22,318 nt of DNA from JAJFTV01 sp964426355 (GTDB lineage: Bacteria; Chloroflexota; Anaerolineae; Anaerolineales; Anaerolineaceae), in NCBI GenBank assembly GCA_964426355.1, contig CAYRRA010000056.1:1-22318 (forward strand). Direction: 5' to 3'. The translations under genes and the position numbers were made by a program. Below, piece by piece: positions 1-7,537 of the stretch (positions are counted from its first letter, which is position 1; each line of letters starts with the position of its first letter). The notes under the pieces are model-generated. The model searched no databases. It was not told the origin of the DNA and saw only the letters and a list, made by a program, of their open reading frames with translations.

Positions 1-29
1 ATCTGTGCCCATCTGCGAATTCTTGCTTT

Positions 30-1919
30 TTACTCAGCTAATGCACGCTCAAACTGGCTGTTGTACAGTTCGGCATAGAACCCGCCGCGCGCCAGCAGCT
101 CATCCTGGCTGCCCTGTTCAACAATATCGCCATCGCGCATCACCAGGATCATATCGGCATTCCGAATGGTTGACAAGCGGTGCGCGATGATAAAGCTTGT
201 GCGTCCTTGCATCAGGTGGTTCATCGCCTCCTGGATCAAAACCTCGGTGCGGGTGTCCACCGAACTGGTGGCTTCATCGAGAATAAGAATGTTAGGATCA
301 GCCAGTACCGCGCGGGCAATCGTCAATAACTGCAACTGCCCCTGCGAGATGTTGGTGGCTTCCTCGTTCAACACGGTCTGGTAACCCTCCGGCAGCGTGC
401 GCACATAATGATCGACGCGAGCTGCTTTTGCTGCCGCGATCACCTCTTCATCGCTTGCGTCTGGGCGACCGTAACGGATATTTTCCATGATCGTGTCATT
501 GTAGACCCAGGTATCCTGTAAGACCATGCCAAACTGTCTGCGCAAATCGCGGCGGGTGAAGTCACGGATGTCATGCCCATCCACCCGGATCGTGCCGCTG
601 TTGATATCATAAAAGCGCATCAGCAGCTTTACCATCGTCGTCTTACCGGCGCCGGTTGGACCCACAATGGCAACTCGCTGACCGGGTTTAACGCTGGCGC
701 AGAAATCACCAATAACGATCTTATCCTCTGTATAGCCAAAGTGAACGTTGTCAAACTCCACCTCACCCTCAACCTGATCCACAACCACCGGGTTAGACGT
801 ATCAGGTACTTCCTCAGCCTCTTCCAGAAATTCAAAGACGCGCTCAGCCGCCGCGGCGGTTTGCTGCAATACGTTAGATATATTGGCAAGCTGCGTGATG
901 GGTTGGGTAAAGGAGCGCACATACTGGATAAAAGCCTGGATATCGCCCACCGTGATGGCATTGCGCACCGCCAACCAGCCTCCCAGGATAGTCACAGCCA
1001 CATACCCCAGGTTGCCGATAAACATCATAATCGGCATCATCATCCCAGACAGGAACTGTGACTTCCAGGCAGAATCGTACAGGGTGTTGTTGTAGCCGTC
1101 AAACTTCTCAACGCTTTTTGCTTCACCATTGAAAGCTTTCATCACCAGGTGACCGCCGTACATCTCTTCGATATGACCGTTGACATGCCCCAGGTAATCC
1201 TGTTGAAGCTTGAAGTACTTCTGCGACTGCCGGACAATCAGGCTGACCACCACAAGCGAAAGCGGGATCATCAACAACGCCACCAGTGTCATCAACCAAC
1301 TAATCGAAATCATCATCACCAGCACGCCGACCACGGTCACGGCTGAGGTGATAATTTGTGTGATGCTCTGGCTGAGAGATTGGTTGACCGTATCGACGTC
1401 ATTGGTAATGCGAGATAACACCTCGCCGTGTGTGGTGCCGTCAAAATATTTAAGCGGCAGCCGGTTGATCTTCTGCGAGATATCCCTCCGCAAACGGTAA
1501 GCGATATTGGTGGCGACATCCGCCATGATCCAACCCTGAACATAACTGAACAACGCAGAGAGCAAATACAGCCCAAGCGTGATCAAAATAATCTGCCCGA
1601 TATACTCAAAATCAATCGACCCGCTCTTTGTAATTTGCGCCATCACTCCTTCAAACAGCTTTGTCGTGGCTTTACCCAGGATTTTGGGACCGGCTATGTT
1701 AGCTACCGTCGATGCCACCGCAAAGAACATCACGATAATGATCCCAACTTTATATTTCCCCAGGTATTTTATCAACTTGCGCATCGTGCCTTTAAAGTCA
1801 CGGGCACTTTCGCCTTTCATCATACCCATTGGACCAGGTCCGCCGGGTCCACCGGGTCCGCCTGGACCTCTGTGCCTGCCAGGACCGCCAGTCCTTGAAG
1901 TTTCAATTCGGATTGTCAT
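30..1919 (-). CDS. ABC exporter half-transporter, canonical-ATPase subunit (TM288/BmrD-like)
   Basis: This 629-residue protein is a membrane permease fused to an ATPase, one half of a drug- or lipid-type exporter in the cytoplasmic membrane. Residues 1-45 are cytoplasmic and Gly/Pro-rich, six membrane segments span about 50-340, and the nucleotide-binding domain follows. Visible motifs are Walker A GPTGAGKTT (420-428), Walker B LILDEA with the catalytic Glu549, and switch His580. The signature is ISQGQ (524-528) instead of LSGGQ. Its start overlaps the stop of the upstream ABC gene in an ATGA arrangement, with GGAGG seven bases upstream, so the two are translationally coupled. In heterodimeric exporters such as TM287/288 one subunit keeps the Glu and His while carrying a degenerate signature, and that pattern is seen here. 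The substrate cannot be read from sequence. Confidence 0.95.
   Translation of the reverse strand: MTIRIETSRTGGPGRHRGPGGPGGPGGPGPMGMMKGESARDFKGTMRKLIKYLGKYKVGIIIVMFFAVASTVANIAGPKILGKATTKLFEGVMAQITKSGSIDFEYIGQIILITLGLYLLSALFSYVQGWIMADVATNIAYRLRRDISQKINRLPLKYFDGTTHGEVLSRITNDVDTVNQSLSQSITQIITSAVTVVGVLVMMISISWLMTLVALLMIPLSLVVVSLIVRQSQKYFKLQQDYLGHVNGHIEEMYGGHLVMKAFNGEAKSVEKFDGYNNTLYDSAWKSQFLSGMMMPIMMFIGNLGYVAVTILGGWLAVRNAITVGDIQAFIQYVRSFTQPITQLANISNVLQQTAAAAERVFEFLEEAEEVPDTSNPVVVDQVEGEVEFDNVHFGYTEDKIVIGDFCASVKPGQRVAIVGPTGAGKTTMVKLLMRFYDINSGTIRVDGHDIRDFTRRDLRRQFGMVLQDTWVYNDTIMENIRYGRPDASDEEVIAAAKAARVDHYVRTLPEGYQTVLNEEATNISQGQLQLLTIARAVLADPNILILDEATSSVDTRTEVLIQEAMNHLMQGRTSFIIAHRLSTIRNADMILVMRDGDIVEQGSQDELLARGGFYAELYNSQFERALAE
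1834..1869. repeat. 9-bp imperfect tandem repeat encoding Gly-Pro-Gly units
   Basis: About four imperfect copies of a 9-bp unit (ccgggtccr-like on the plus strand) lie inside the start of the ABC exporter gene. Read on the minus strand they encode the GGPGGPGGPGP stretch at residues 20-30. Such a repeat can gain or lose units by slippage without breaking the frame. Confidence 0.75.
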
Positions 1920-4156
1920 AGCAGTTCCTCCAGGCTCAACTGCGAGAGGGCAATTTCTTTGTAAGTTTCACAGTTATCCATTAATTCCTGATGGGTGCCC
2001 TTACCAACTACTGCACCCTCCTCAAGCACAATAATTTGATCGGCGCTCTTAATGGATGAGACACGCTGGGTAACCAGCAAAATGGTGCTCTCAGAGGTAT
2101 ATTCCTTAAGCGCCCTGCGCAGCGCTGCATCCGTTTTAAAATCCAGAGCCGAAAAACTGTCGTCAAAAATATAGATCGGTGGCTGCTTAACCAGCGCGCG
2201 TGCGATGGAAAGGCGCTGTTTTTGCCCGCCGGAAACGTTGGTTCCTCCCTGAGCAATTTCACTACTCATTCCTTCTGGCTTGGAGTCAATAAAATCTTTC
2301 GCCTGGGCAATGGCAGCCGCAGAATGCAGCACTTCTTCACTGGCGTTTTCATCAGCATACCGCAGGTTGCTCTCGATGGTGCCGGAGAAAAGATTACCCT
2401 TTTGTGGAACGTAACCGATTTTTTCGCGTAAATCGTGCTGATTGACAGTGCGAATGTCAACCCCATCCACCAAAACCGTACCTTCAGTCACATCATAAAA
2501 ACGCGGCACCAGGTTGACCACCGTTGATTTTCCCGAACCCGTGGAACCAATAAAAGCCGTGGTCTGTCCGGGTTTTGCCACAAAGCTGATATCGTGCAGT
2601 ACATCCTCATCCGCCCCGGGGTAACGGAAACAAACATCACGAAATTCGATCTCTCCACAAAACGGATCGTGGAATTTCACCGTTTTTTCTGCGTCGCGGA
2701 TAACCGGCTCGGTTTGCAGCACCTCGGCAATCCGGTCACCCGATACCGAAGCGCGCGGCAGAATGATAAACATCATCGACAGCATCAGGAATGACATCAC
2801 AATCTGAATGGCGTATTGCATGAATGCCATCATGTCGCCCACCTGCATATTGGCTTCTGCCACCTGATGAGCGCCAACCCAGATGATCAGCAGTGATACA
2901 CCGCTCATAATGAGCATCATCAGCGGCATCATAATCACTATCAAACGGTTGATAAAGAGCATCACTGCCGTCAGGTCCTGGTTGGCTTTATCAAATCGTT
3001 TTTCCTCGAATGATTCCATATTGAAAGCCCGAGTGACCATAATGCCCGACAAATTTTCGCGCGACACCAGGTTCAACCGGTCGATTAATTTCTGAATAAT
3101 CTTAAAGCGTGGCAGAGCAACAGAGAAGACCACCAAAATCAGGCTGATCAACATCAAAACCGCAACGGCAATGATCCACCACATGGAAGTATCCTTGCTC
3201 AAAGCCCGCAGCACGCCGCCCACACCCATGATAGGGGCGTAAAAGACCATGCGCACCATCATCACAATCACCATCTGGATTTGGGTGATATCATTGGTTG
3301 TACGGGTGATTAAAGACGCTGTCGAAAATTTTTCAATCTCAGCGCTGGAGAAGCTCTCTACCTTTTTAAACACATCTCTGCGCACATCGCGGGCAAAACC
3401 AGCCGCTGTCCGGGCGGAAAGATACCCGACCACTACCGTGCTGATTGCCGACAGCAAGGTCAGCAAGAGCATAACCCCACCCACTCGCAAGATATATTGG
3501 TTCTGCATCCGCCCGGTATCCACACCCAATGCGGCATATTCCGCTTTCACCGGGGGGATGGCGGCTTGGGCGATCATGCCTTCACCCATTGTCTCAAACT
3601 GCTGGTTGATCGACGCTGAAAGCTGTGCGCGCTGTACACCGGGCATCTTGCCCAGGATGGCGAACAAATCGGTGTCAGGAGGGAGGCTGGAAAGGTTGAA
3701 ATCCATGCCCGCGCCAAGTTCAGCCGCTTTGGAAGGGTCCGCCATCACCTGCTCAATGGTAGAGACCACCAGGATCGCTTTGCCAATCACGGGGTTCAAC
3801 CGGTCGATCTCGGTCTGCTCCAGTTCATTTAAAACGTACACCGCCTGCTCTTCAAGAACTGGGTATTCTTTGATATATGAATCTCCTTCAGGCGAACCAG
3901 GGGTCACCAGGCTGTACGCGCCTATCACTGCATCCCGATCTACCGGGTCGACAAAGATCAACAATCTTTCCATCGTCACCTGGCGCATGGCTTCGGGTAC
4001 GGCGTTTTCCACACCGCCCTGCTGAAGTCCCACATTTACAATCCGTGAGAGATAATCCGGCAGTGCCAGGTCAAAATTAGCCTGCGCGTATAGCAAAACA
4101 ATGGCAAGCAGGATCATTAAAAGATATGGTTTAAGATATTTAACCAGTTTAATCAT
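1916..4156 (-). CDS. ABC exporter half-transporter, degenerate-ATPase subunit (TM287/BmrC-like) with large extracytoplasmic insert
   Basis: This is the partner half of the exporter, 746 residues from the ATG at 4156. A TTG at 4198 would add 14 residues; neither start has an ideal ribosome site, and the ATG directly precedes the usual KLVKYLKPY opening. Membrane segment 1 is near residues 8-28. About 190 residues outside the membrane then precede segment 2 (near 222-244), where typical half-transporters have a short loop. The nucleotide-binding domain has Walker A GSTGSGKST (537-545) and signature VSGGQ (641-645). Walker B ends in Asp-Asp (665-666) instead of Asp-Glu, and the switch residue is Gln697 instead of His. 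These two changes mark the non-hydrolysing site of heterodimeric exporters. The gene sits between the MarR gene and the second subunit, as in regulated drug-efflux operons. Confidence 0.95.
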   Translation of the reverse strand: MIKLVKYLKPYLLMILLAIVLLYAQANFDLALPDYLSRIVNVGLQQGGVENAVPEAMRQVTMERLLIFVDPVDRDAVIGAYSLVTPGSPEGDSYIKEYPVLEEQAVYVLNELEQTEIDRLNPVIGKAILVVSTIEQVMADPSKAAELGAGMDFNLSSLPPDTDLFAILGKMPGVQRAQLSASINQQFETMGEGMIAQAAIPPVKAEYAALGVDTGRMQNQYILRVGGVMLLLTLLSAISTVVVGYLSARTAAGFARDVRRDVFKKVESFSSAEIEKFSTASLITRTTNDITQIQMVIVMMVRMVFYAPIMGVGGVLRALSKDTSMWWIIAVAVLMLISLILVVFSVALPRFKIIQKLIDRLNLVSRENLSGIMVTRAFNMESFEEKRFDKANQDLTAVMLFINRLIVIMMPLMMLIMSGVSLLIIWVGAHQVAEANMQVGDMMAFMQYAIQIVMSFLMLSMMFIILPRASVSGDRIAEVLQTEPVIRDAEKTVKFHDPFCGEIEFRDVCFRYPGADEDVLHDISFVAKPGQTTAFIGSTGSGKSTVVNLVPRFYDVTEGTVLVDGVDIRTVNQHDLREKIGYVPQKGNLFSGTIESNLRYADENASEEVLHSAAAIAQAKDFIDSKPEGMSSEIAQGGTNVSGGQKQRLSIARALVKQPPIYIFDDSFSALDFKTDAALRRALKEYTSESTILLVTQRVSSIKSADQIIVLEEGAVVGKGTHQELMDNCETYKEIALSQLSLEELL

Positions 4157-4249
4157 CTTGGGTGTTATTCCTCGTAACCGAGTAATCCTCGCTTTCAATC
4201 CTTAAAATTGCCTTCAATCCAGACAGGCATATTGAAAACGCCCAGTTAA

Positions 4250-4289
4250 TTGTTCTGTCAATTTCCAGTCAGAACAAGAGGGCTGTTCT
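4250..4289 (-). promoter_or_regulatory. Three-arm alternative hairpin between marR and the exporter genes
   Basis: A perfect 8-bp inverted repeat pairs TTGTTCTG (4250-4257) with CAGAACAA (4270-4277). The second arm also overlaps AGAACA (4271-4276), which pairs with TGTTCT (4284-4289). The middle arm can therefore pair with only one neighbour at a time, as in attenuators. The third arm abuts the marR stop codon, and the run lies in the leader of the exporter genes. A transcript-level role is inference; a protein-binding role is equally possible. Confidence 0.35.
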
Positions 4290-4757
4290 TCAGTGTCTAC
4301 AAATCGGGGATGGTTCCGGCAGTTTCTCTAACTGATCGGTTTTTTCAATCAACTGATTTAACGCTTGCATCACGGTTTCCTGCTCCTGCGGGGACATCAA
4401 CTCTGCCAGGTCATTCCACCATTGCTGCCGCGCACGAATACTTTCGCGCACCAGGGTTTTCCCTGCCGGTGTGAGCTTGAGCAGCCTGATACGCCGGTCT
4501 TGTGGGTTTTCTGAACGAATGATATACCTCTGTTGAACCAGGCGATCCAGCAACTGGCTTGCGGCTGCGCTGGTGATTCCCAAATGTTCGCCAATTTCTG
4601 TGACGCCAGTAGCTTCAGTGCGGTTGATATAAAACATAGCATTCACCTGCGACATCGACAAACCTTTACTCCGAATGAAGAGCACAAAATTATACATCGA
4701 TCGGTGTACAAACACCTCGCTCCATTTATGTAATGCATTTAAAAACAATTCGCTCAT
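4290..4757 (-). CDS. MarR-family transcriptional regulator
   Basis: This 155-residue protein has MarR-family length and layout: an N-terminal dimer helix, a winged helix-turn-helix at about 35-105 with recognition helix TSAAASQLLDRLVQQ, a wing carrying NPQDRR, and a C-terminal dimer helix. MarR proteins bind palindromic operators as dimers and usually release them when a small aromatic ligand or drug binds. The ATG follows AAGGA at good spacing. The promoter has an exact inverted repeat around its -10 box, so the gene very likely represses itself and, through read-through transcription, the two ABC genes downstream. The inducer is unknown. Confidence 0.93.
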   Translation of the reverse strand: MSELFLNALHKWSEVFVHRSMYNFVLFIRSKGLSMSQVNAMFYINRTEATGVTEIGEHLGITSAAASQLLDRLVQQRYIIRSENPQDRRIRLLKLTPAGKTLVRESIRARQQWWNDLAELMSPQEQETVMQALNQLIEKTDQLEKLPEPSPICRH

Positions 4758-4775
4758 AGATTTCCTTGATATTAG

Positions 4776-4817
4776 TTAAGTGAGGTGAAATATAAACCTC
4801 ACTTAATTGCCTGTCAA
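4776..4817 (-). promoter_or_regulatory. marR promoter with embedded 11-bp inverted-repeat operator
   Basis: Reading the minus strand, TTGACA (plus positions 4812-4817) is followed after exactly 17 nt by TATATT (4789-4794). The arms TTAAGTGAGGT (4776-4786) and ACCTCACTTAA (4796-4806) are exact reverse complements with a 9-nt spacer, and the -10 box lies almost entirely in that spacer. A MarR dimer bound here would block RNA polymerase. The predicted transcription start is near 4782, leaving a leader of about 25 nt. Confidence 0.85.
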
Positions 4818-4894
4818 GGGGGAGAAAAAAAGATTAATAAAATTCTAATCACCACCCTGGCAATCGTCAGAAAATGAAATTCCGGTTCTATTGT

Positions 4895-4941
4895 AATCGG
4901 CTGAAACTCTTTTTACAAAAAGGTTGAAAAAACAGCCGATT
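4895..4941. repeat. Nested hairpin downstream of the oxidoreductase gene
   Basis: Outer arms AATCGGCTG (4895-4903) and CAGCCGATT (4933-4941) match perfectly over 9 bp. An inner stem CTTTTT/AAAAAG (4909-4914/4917-4922) sits inside the loop. The element lies between the end of the oxidoreductase gene and the marR promoter. It has no U-run directly after either arm, so it is not a classical intrinsic terminator, though it may still end or stabilise the transcript. Confidence 0.45.
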
Positions 4942-4980
4942 TAAAAAAACCATTTCATATCAAACGATAACCGCCCGCGT

Positions 4981-6969
4981 TCACAAGTGCCCATTCAACA
5001 ATTGATCCATTTGCAGCTTTTCCAGCGTTTCCGCACATGGTGAACCACTGTTTTCATCCCAGCCAAACTGCTTCCAGTGCAGCTTCATCATACCTTCAAT
5101 CGGAACCGATTTCCCTTTCAACATCCCGTTTTCCAACGGCTGTTCACCGGAAATCCGCTTGCTCATCCTGAACGACCAGGGGTCAACCCCGTGCTTGATA
5201 TTAAACATTTGCCGCAAGGTTTGCATGCGTCTGCCGATTTCCATATACTCATCAGGGGTTTTATCCCAACCCGTGGCTGCGTTGAGCCATTCAAAGAGTT
5301 TCCAATGGTCCACACCCAGCACCATCGCAAACAGGCAGCCGCCAGCGCCGTCAGTCAGTTGTTTATAGCAAGCGGTTGCAACAGTTTTGAGAGCAGACCG
5401 ATCCGAAGCGAGATATTCATCCGCCTTCAAATAAGAGCCGGATGCCGGCGCCCAGGACACCTTCTCCCAGAGATGAATGATGTCATAATACTGTGCCGAA
5501 CCGATGGTATGCCTGCCAGGTGTAGGGTCGGCGCTGAAATGCACACCCAACTGCGGATCCATTCGCGGATCGTGCATCCCGGGTTCTTGCCCACCGGCAT
5601 GAACTGCACAATCTTCTGCACCGTTGCCCAAGCGAGCTGCCGCAAGTTTCACGCCATCTGCCAGCAAATCGCCTATCCCTTCACGTGCGATCATCTTTTT
5701 AAGCAAAGCGATAATCGCCGCAGGATCACCCCAGGAGAGCTCCAACCCATCGGTCATGCTGCGCGTCAGAATGCCATGTTGATAGCATTCAATCGAAAAT
5801 GCCACCACACCGCCAGCAGAAATACTATCCATTCCGGCTCGGTTGAGCAGCTCATTAATGATAAAGATGCTCTCCAAATCTTTGTTCATCAGCAACGGAC
5901 CAAAGGATGCACAGGTTTCATATTCCGGTTTGTGGGTCTGTGGATACTCGCCATGATTGAGGTCTTTGATATCGCAAATTCCACCACAGCCCAGCACGCA
6001 GGAATAGCAGAAATACTTTTTCGTTTCCCGTTGAATAATGCGGTCAGCATCGATGTTCTTATAATATGAATGGTTGTAATCCACCACGGAACCCGCCCAA
6101 TTTTTTACCGGCACATCTCCCGAGGTAATTCCCAGTCCGTTGTTCATGCACGTTCCCCAACGCTTCATGAGTGCCGCGGTCAAGAGTCCATCCATCGGAG
6201 CCGCTTTTTTCATCGAACCCATCACTTTGCCCAAGACAGGCAGCACACCGGCTGGAAGGAACTTGGGCAGTTCCTGTTTGCGAATCTTCGCGGTCAGTTC
6301 CTTGCTAATGGCTTTGACCGTTGCCGGGTCGTGACACCCGATCGGTTTGGAGCCCGCCAGCACAACCGCTTTCAAGCGTTTTGATCCCATCACCGCGCCA
6401 CCGCCGGAACGCGCTGCAATCCTGCCGCCATCGTTACATATTCCTGAGATCAGCGATTGCTTTTCCGCTGCCGGACCGATGACCACGATGGCGGGTTTTT
6501 TCTGCTTGCGTGTCTCCTGTTCCAGCATTTCCTCAGACGCAACGGCATCCACCCCCCATAAATGCGTTGCCGGGCGCAGTTCAGCACCTTGTGAATCAAC
6601 GTACAGGTAAACCGGCTCTTTGGATATGCCGCTGAAAAAAATGCCATCATACCCGCATTGCTTGATTGCCGGGGAAAAATTCCCGCCGCAGTTTGAATCG
6701 CCCCACCCACCGGTCAGCGGTGACTTGCAAACCACCATCCACCGTCCGGTAATCACACTTCCTGTGCCGGTTAACAGACCGCTCACAAACCCCAGGATGT
6801 TCTCCGGTCCTAACGGGTCTGCGCCTGCCGGGATGCGCGTGTAGAGCACGTATGCGCCCAACCCCACCCCGGAAAGCAAGGATTGATAAACGCTATCCGG
6901 TATTCTTTCCTCATGAATCTCACCGCTTGTCAGGTTTACATTGAGAATTTTTCCGATATAACCCTGCAT
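4981..6969 (-). CDS. Aldehyde:ferredoxin oxidoreductase family protein (tungsten/molybdenum enzyme)
   Basis: This 662-residue cytoplasmic enzyme has the length and motifs of the AOR family, which oxidises aldehydes to acids (or the reverse) using ferredoxin and a bis-pyranopterin tungsten or molybdenum cofactor. It opens with GYIGKILNVNLTSG, typical of the family. The cubane cluster ligands are seen as Cys321-x2-Cys324-x3-Cys328, with a distant Cys545 as the likely fourth. The stretch HAGGQEPGMHDPR (about 457-469) corresponds to the pterin/active-site segment with the family's DPR. The ATG at 6969 was chosen because AAGGAGG precedes it and the family N-terminus starts there; the frame stays open to 7107 but the added residues look non-coding. 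The upstream MoaD-like gene supports cofactor use. The natural aldehyde substrate is not readable. Confidence 0.93.
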   Translation of the reverse strand: MQGYIGKILNVNLTSGEIHEERIPDSVYQSLLSGVGLGAYVLYTRIPAGADPLGPENILGFVSGLLTGTGSVITGRWMVVCKSPLTGGWGDSNCGGNFSPAIKQCGYDGIFFSGISKEPVYLYVDSQGAELRPATHLWGVDAVASEEMLEQETRKQKKPAIVVIGPAAEKQSLISGICNDGGRIAARSGGGAVMGSKRLKAVVLAGSKPIGCHDPATVKAISKELTAKIRKQELPKFLPAGVLPVLGKVMGSMKKAAPMDGLLTAALMKRWGTCMNNGLGITSGDVPVKNWAGSVVDYNHSYYKNIDADRIIQRETKKYFCYSCVLGCGGICDIKDLNHGEYPQTHKPEYETCASFGPLLMNKDLESIFIINELLNRAGMDSISAGGVVAFSIECYQHGILTRSMTDGLELSWGDPAAIIALLKKMIAREGIGDLLADGVKLAAARLGNGAEDCAVHAGGQEPGMHDPRMDPQLGVHFSADPTPGRHTIGSAQYYDIIHLWEKVSWAPASGSYLKADEYLASDRSALKTVATACYKQLTDGAGGCLFAMVLGVDHWKLFEWLNAATGWDKTPDEYMEIGRRMQTLRQMFNIKHGVDPWSFRMSKRISGEQPLENGMLKGKSVPIEGMMKLHWKQFGWDENSGSPCAETLEKLQMDQLLNGHL

Positions 6970-7043
6970 TGTGGCTATTCCTCCTTGCCTGTGTACCGAA
7001 CTGGAAAACAACTGCTTCTTCGAGAGCCGAACATAAAGACGGG

Positions 7044-7310
7044 TCAACCACCATTTACTGGAAAAATAAAAGTGATGATATCTCCATTTTGAAGGCGTGT
7101 ATTCCAATCTGCCCGCTCATAATTCACACGGAAAAGAGATGAGAAACGCAGCGGAAGCGGCAGTTTTAACTGTTTAAAGAGATTGTTTAATGTTGCCCCC
7201 TCCGGCAGGCGAACGGAACCATCCTCTGCGATCTGGCTGTGGTCAATAAAGGCGGGGGCATACACTTTTACGGTAATTTCCATATTGGCGAGTGAAGAGA
7301 GTTGAAACAC
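7044..7310 (-). CDS. MoaD/ThiS-like sulfur carrier protein
   Basis: This small ubiquitin-fold protein of 88 residues ends in the diagnostic Gly-Gly tail (FPVNGG) that is adenylated and thiocarboxylated to donate sulfur during pterin cofactor synthesis. The middle segment LPEGATLNNLFKQL matches the usual MoaD helix region. The GTG at 7310 is preferred because GAGGG lies eight bases upstream and the promoter predicts a leader of about 26 nt. An ATG at 7283 (79 residues) is the alternative and lacks a ribosome site. The gene lies 74 bp upstream of the AOR-family gene on the same strand, an arrangement known for tungsten-enzyme loci, so it probably serves that enzyme's cofactor. Confidence 0.85.
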   Translation of the reverse strand: MFQLSSLANMEITVKVYAPAFIDHSQIAEDGSVRLPEGATLNNLFKQLKLPLPLRFSSLFRVNYERADWNTRLQNGDIITFIFPVNGG

Positions 7311-7342
7311 TAAAAAACCCTCATACAGCTATTTTCGTCTTG

Positions 7343-7370
7343 AGTATATACCAGTTAGGGTGGTTGTCAA
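7343..7370 (-). promoter_or_regulatory. Sigma-70-type promoter of the moaD-like/AOR operon
   Basis: On the minus strand TTGACA (plus positions 7365-7370) is followed after 16 nt by TATACT (7343-7348). The predicted start near 7336 gives a short leader with GAGGG before the GTG start codon. Confidence 0.75.
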
Positions 7371-7403
7371 GACAGGTCAGACAGTGCAGGTTTGATACTT
7401 TGG

Positions 7404-7416
7404 ACACACCGTGTGT
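7404..7416. promoter_or_regulatory. Palindrome upstream of the moaD-like/AOR promoter
   Basis: ACACAC and GTGTGT form a perfect 6-bp inverted repeat around a single C, about 34 bp upstream of the -35 box. The position would suit an activator site. It is short and no regulator gene is adjacent, so this is weak. Confidence 0.25.
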
Positions 7417-7469
7417 TCAATCAAGAAAGTGAACGATTTTCAGCGGTTGTATGGGGTTAAATCCGCCAG

Positions 7470-7505
7470 CCCGACCTGGGTTGGTGTGAAGCAGCGCAGG
7501 TCGGG
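7470..7505. repeat. GC-rich hairpin after the VOC-family gene
   Basis: Arms CCCGACCTG (7470-7478) and CAGGTCGGG (7497-7505) pair perfectly over 9 bp with an 18-nt loop. It lies just past the stop of the VOC-family gene on the minus strand. It may stop or protect the transcript, but no U-run follows. Confidence 0.4.
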
Positions 7506-7537
7506 TGGGGCGGGACCAGTAACCGTTGGTGGTTGAG

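Noticed and set aside
3249..4025. 258-codon plus-strand frame opposite the first ABC gene
   Set aside because: Antisense shadow of a conserved transporter gene; no start signals and no recognisable domain.
5077..6069. Long open frame (330 codons) on the plus strand opposite the oxidoreductase gene
   Set aside because: It lies wholly inside a well-supported AOR gene in antisense, has no ribosome site and its translation is rich in His, Arg and Cys as shadow frames are.
6970..7107. 46-residue N-terminal extension of the AOR-family protein
   Set aside because: The family N-terminus and an AAGGAGG site place the start at 6969, and the extension overlaps the moaD-like gene.
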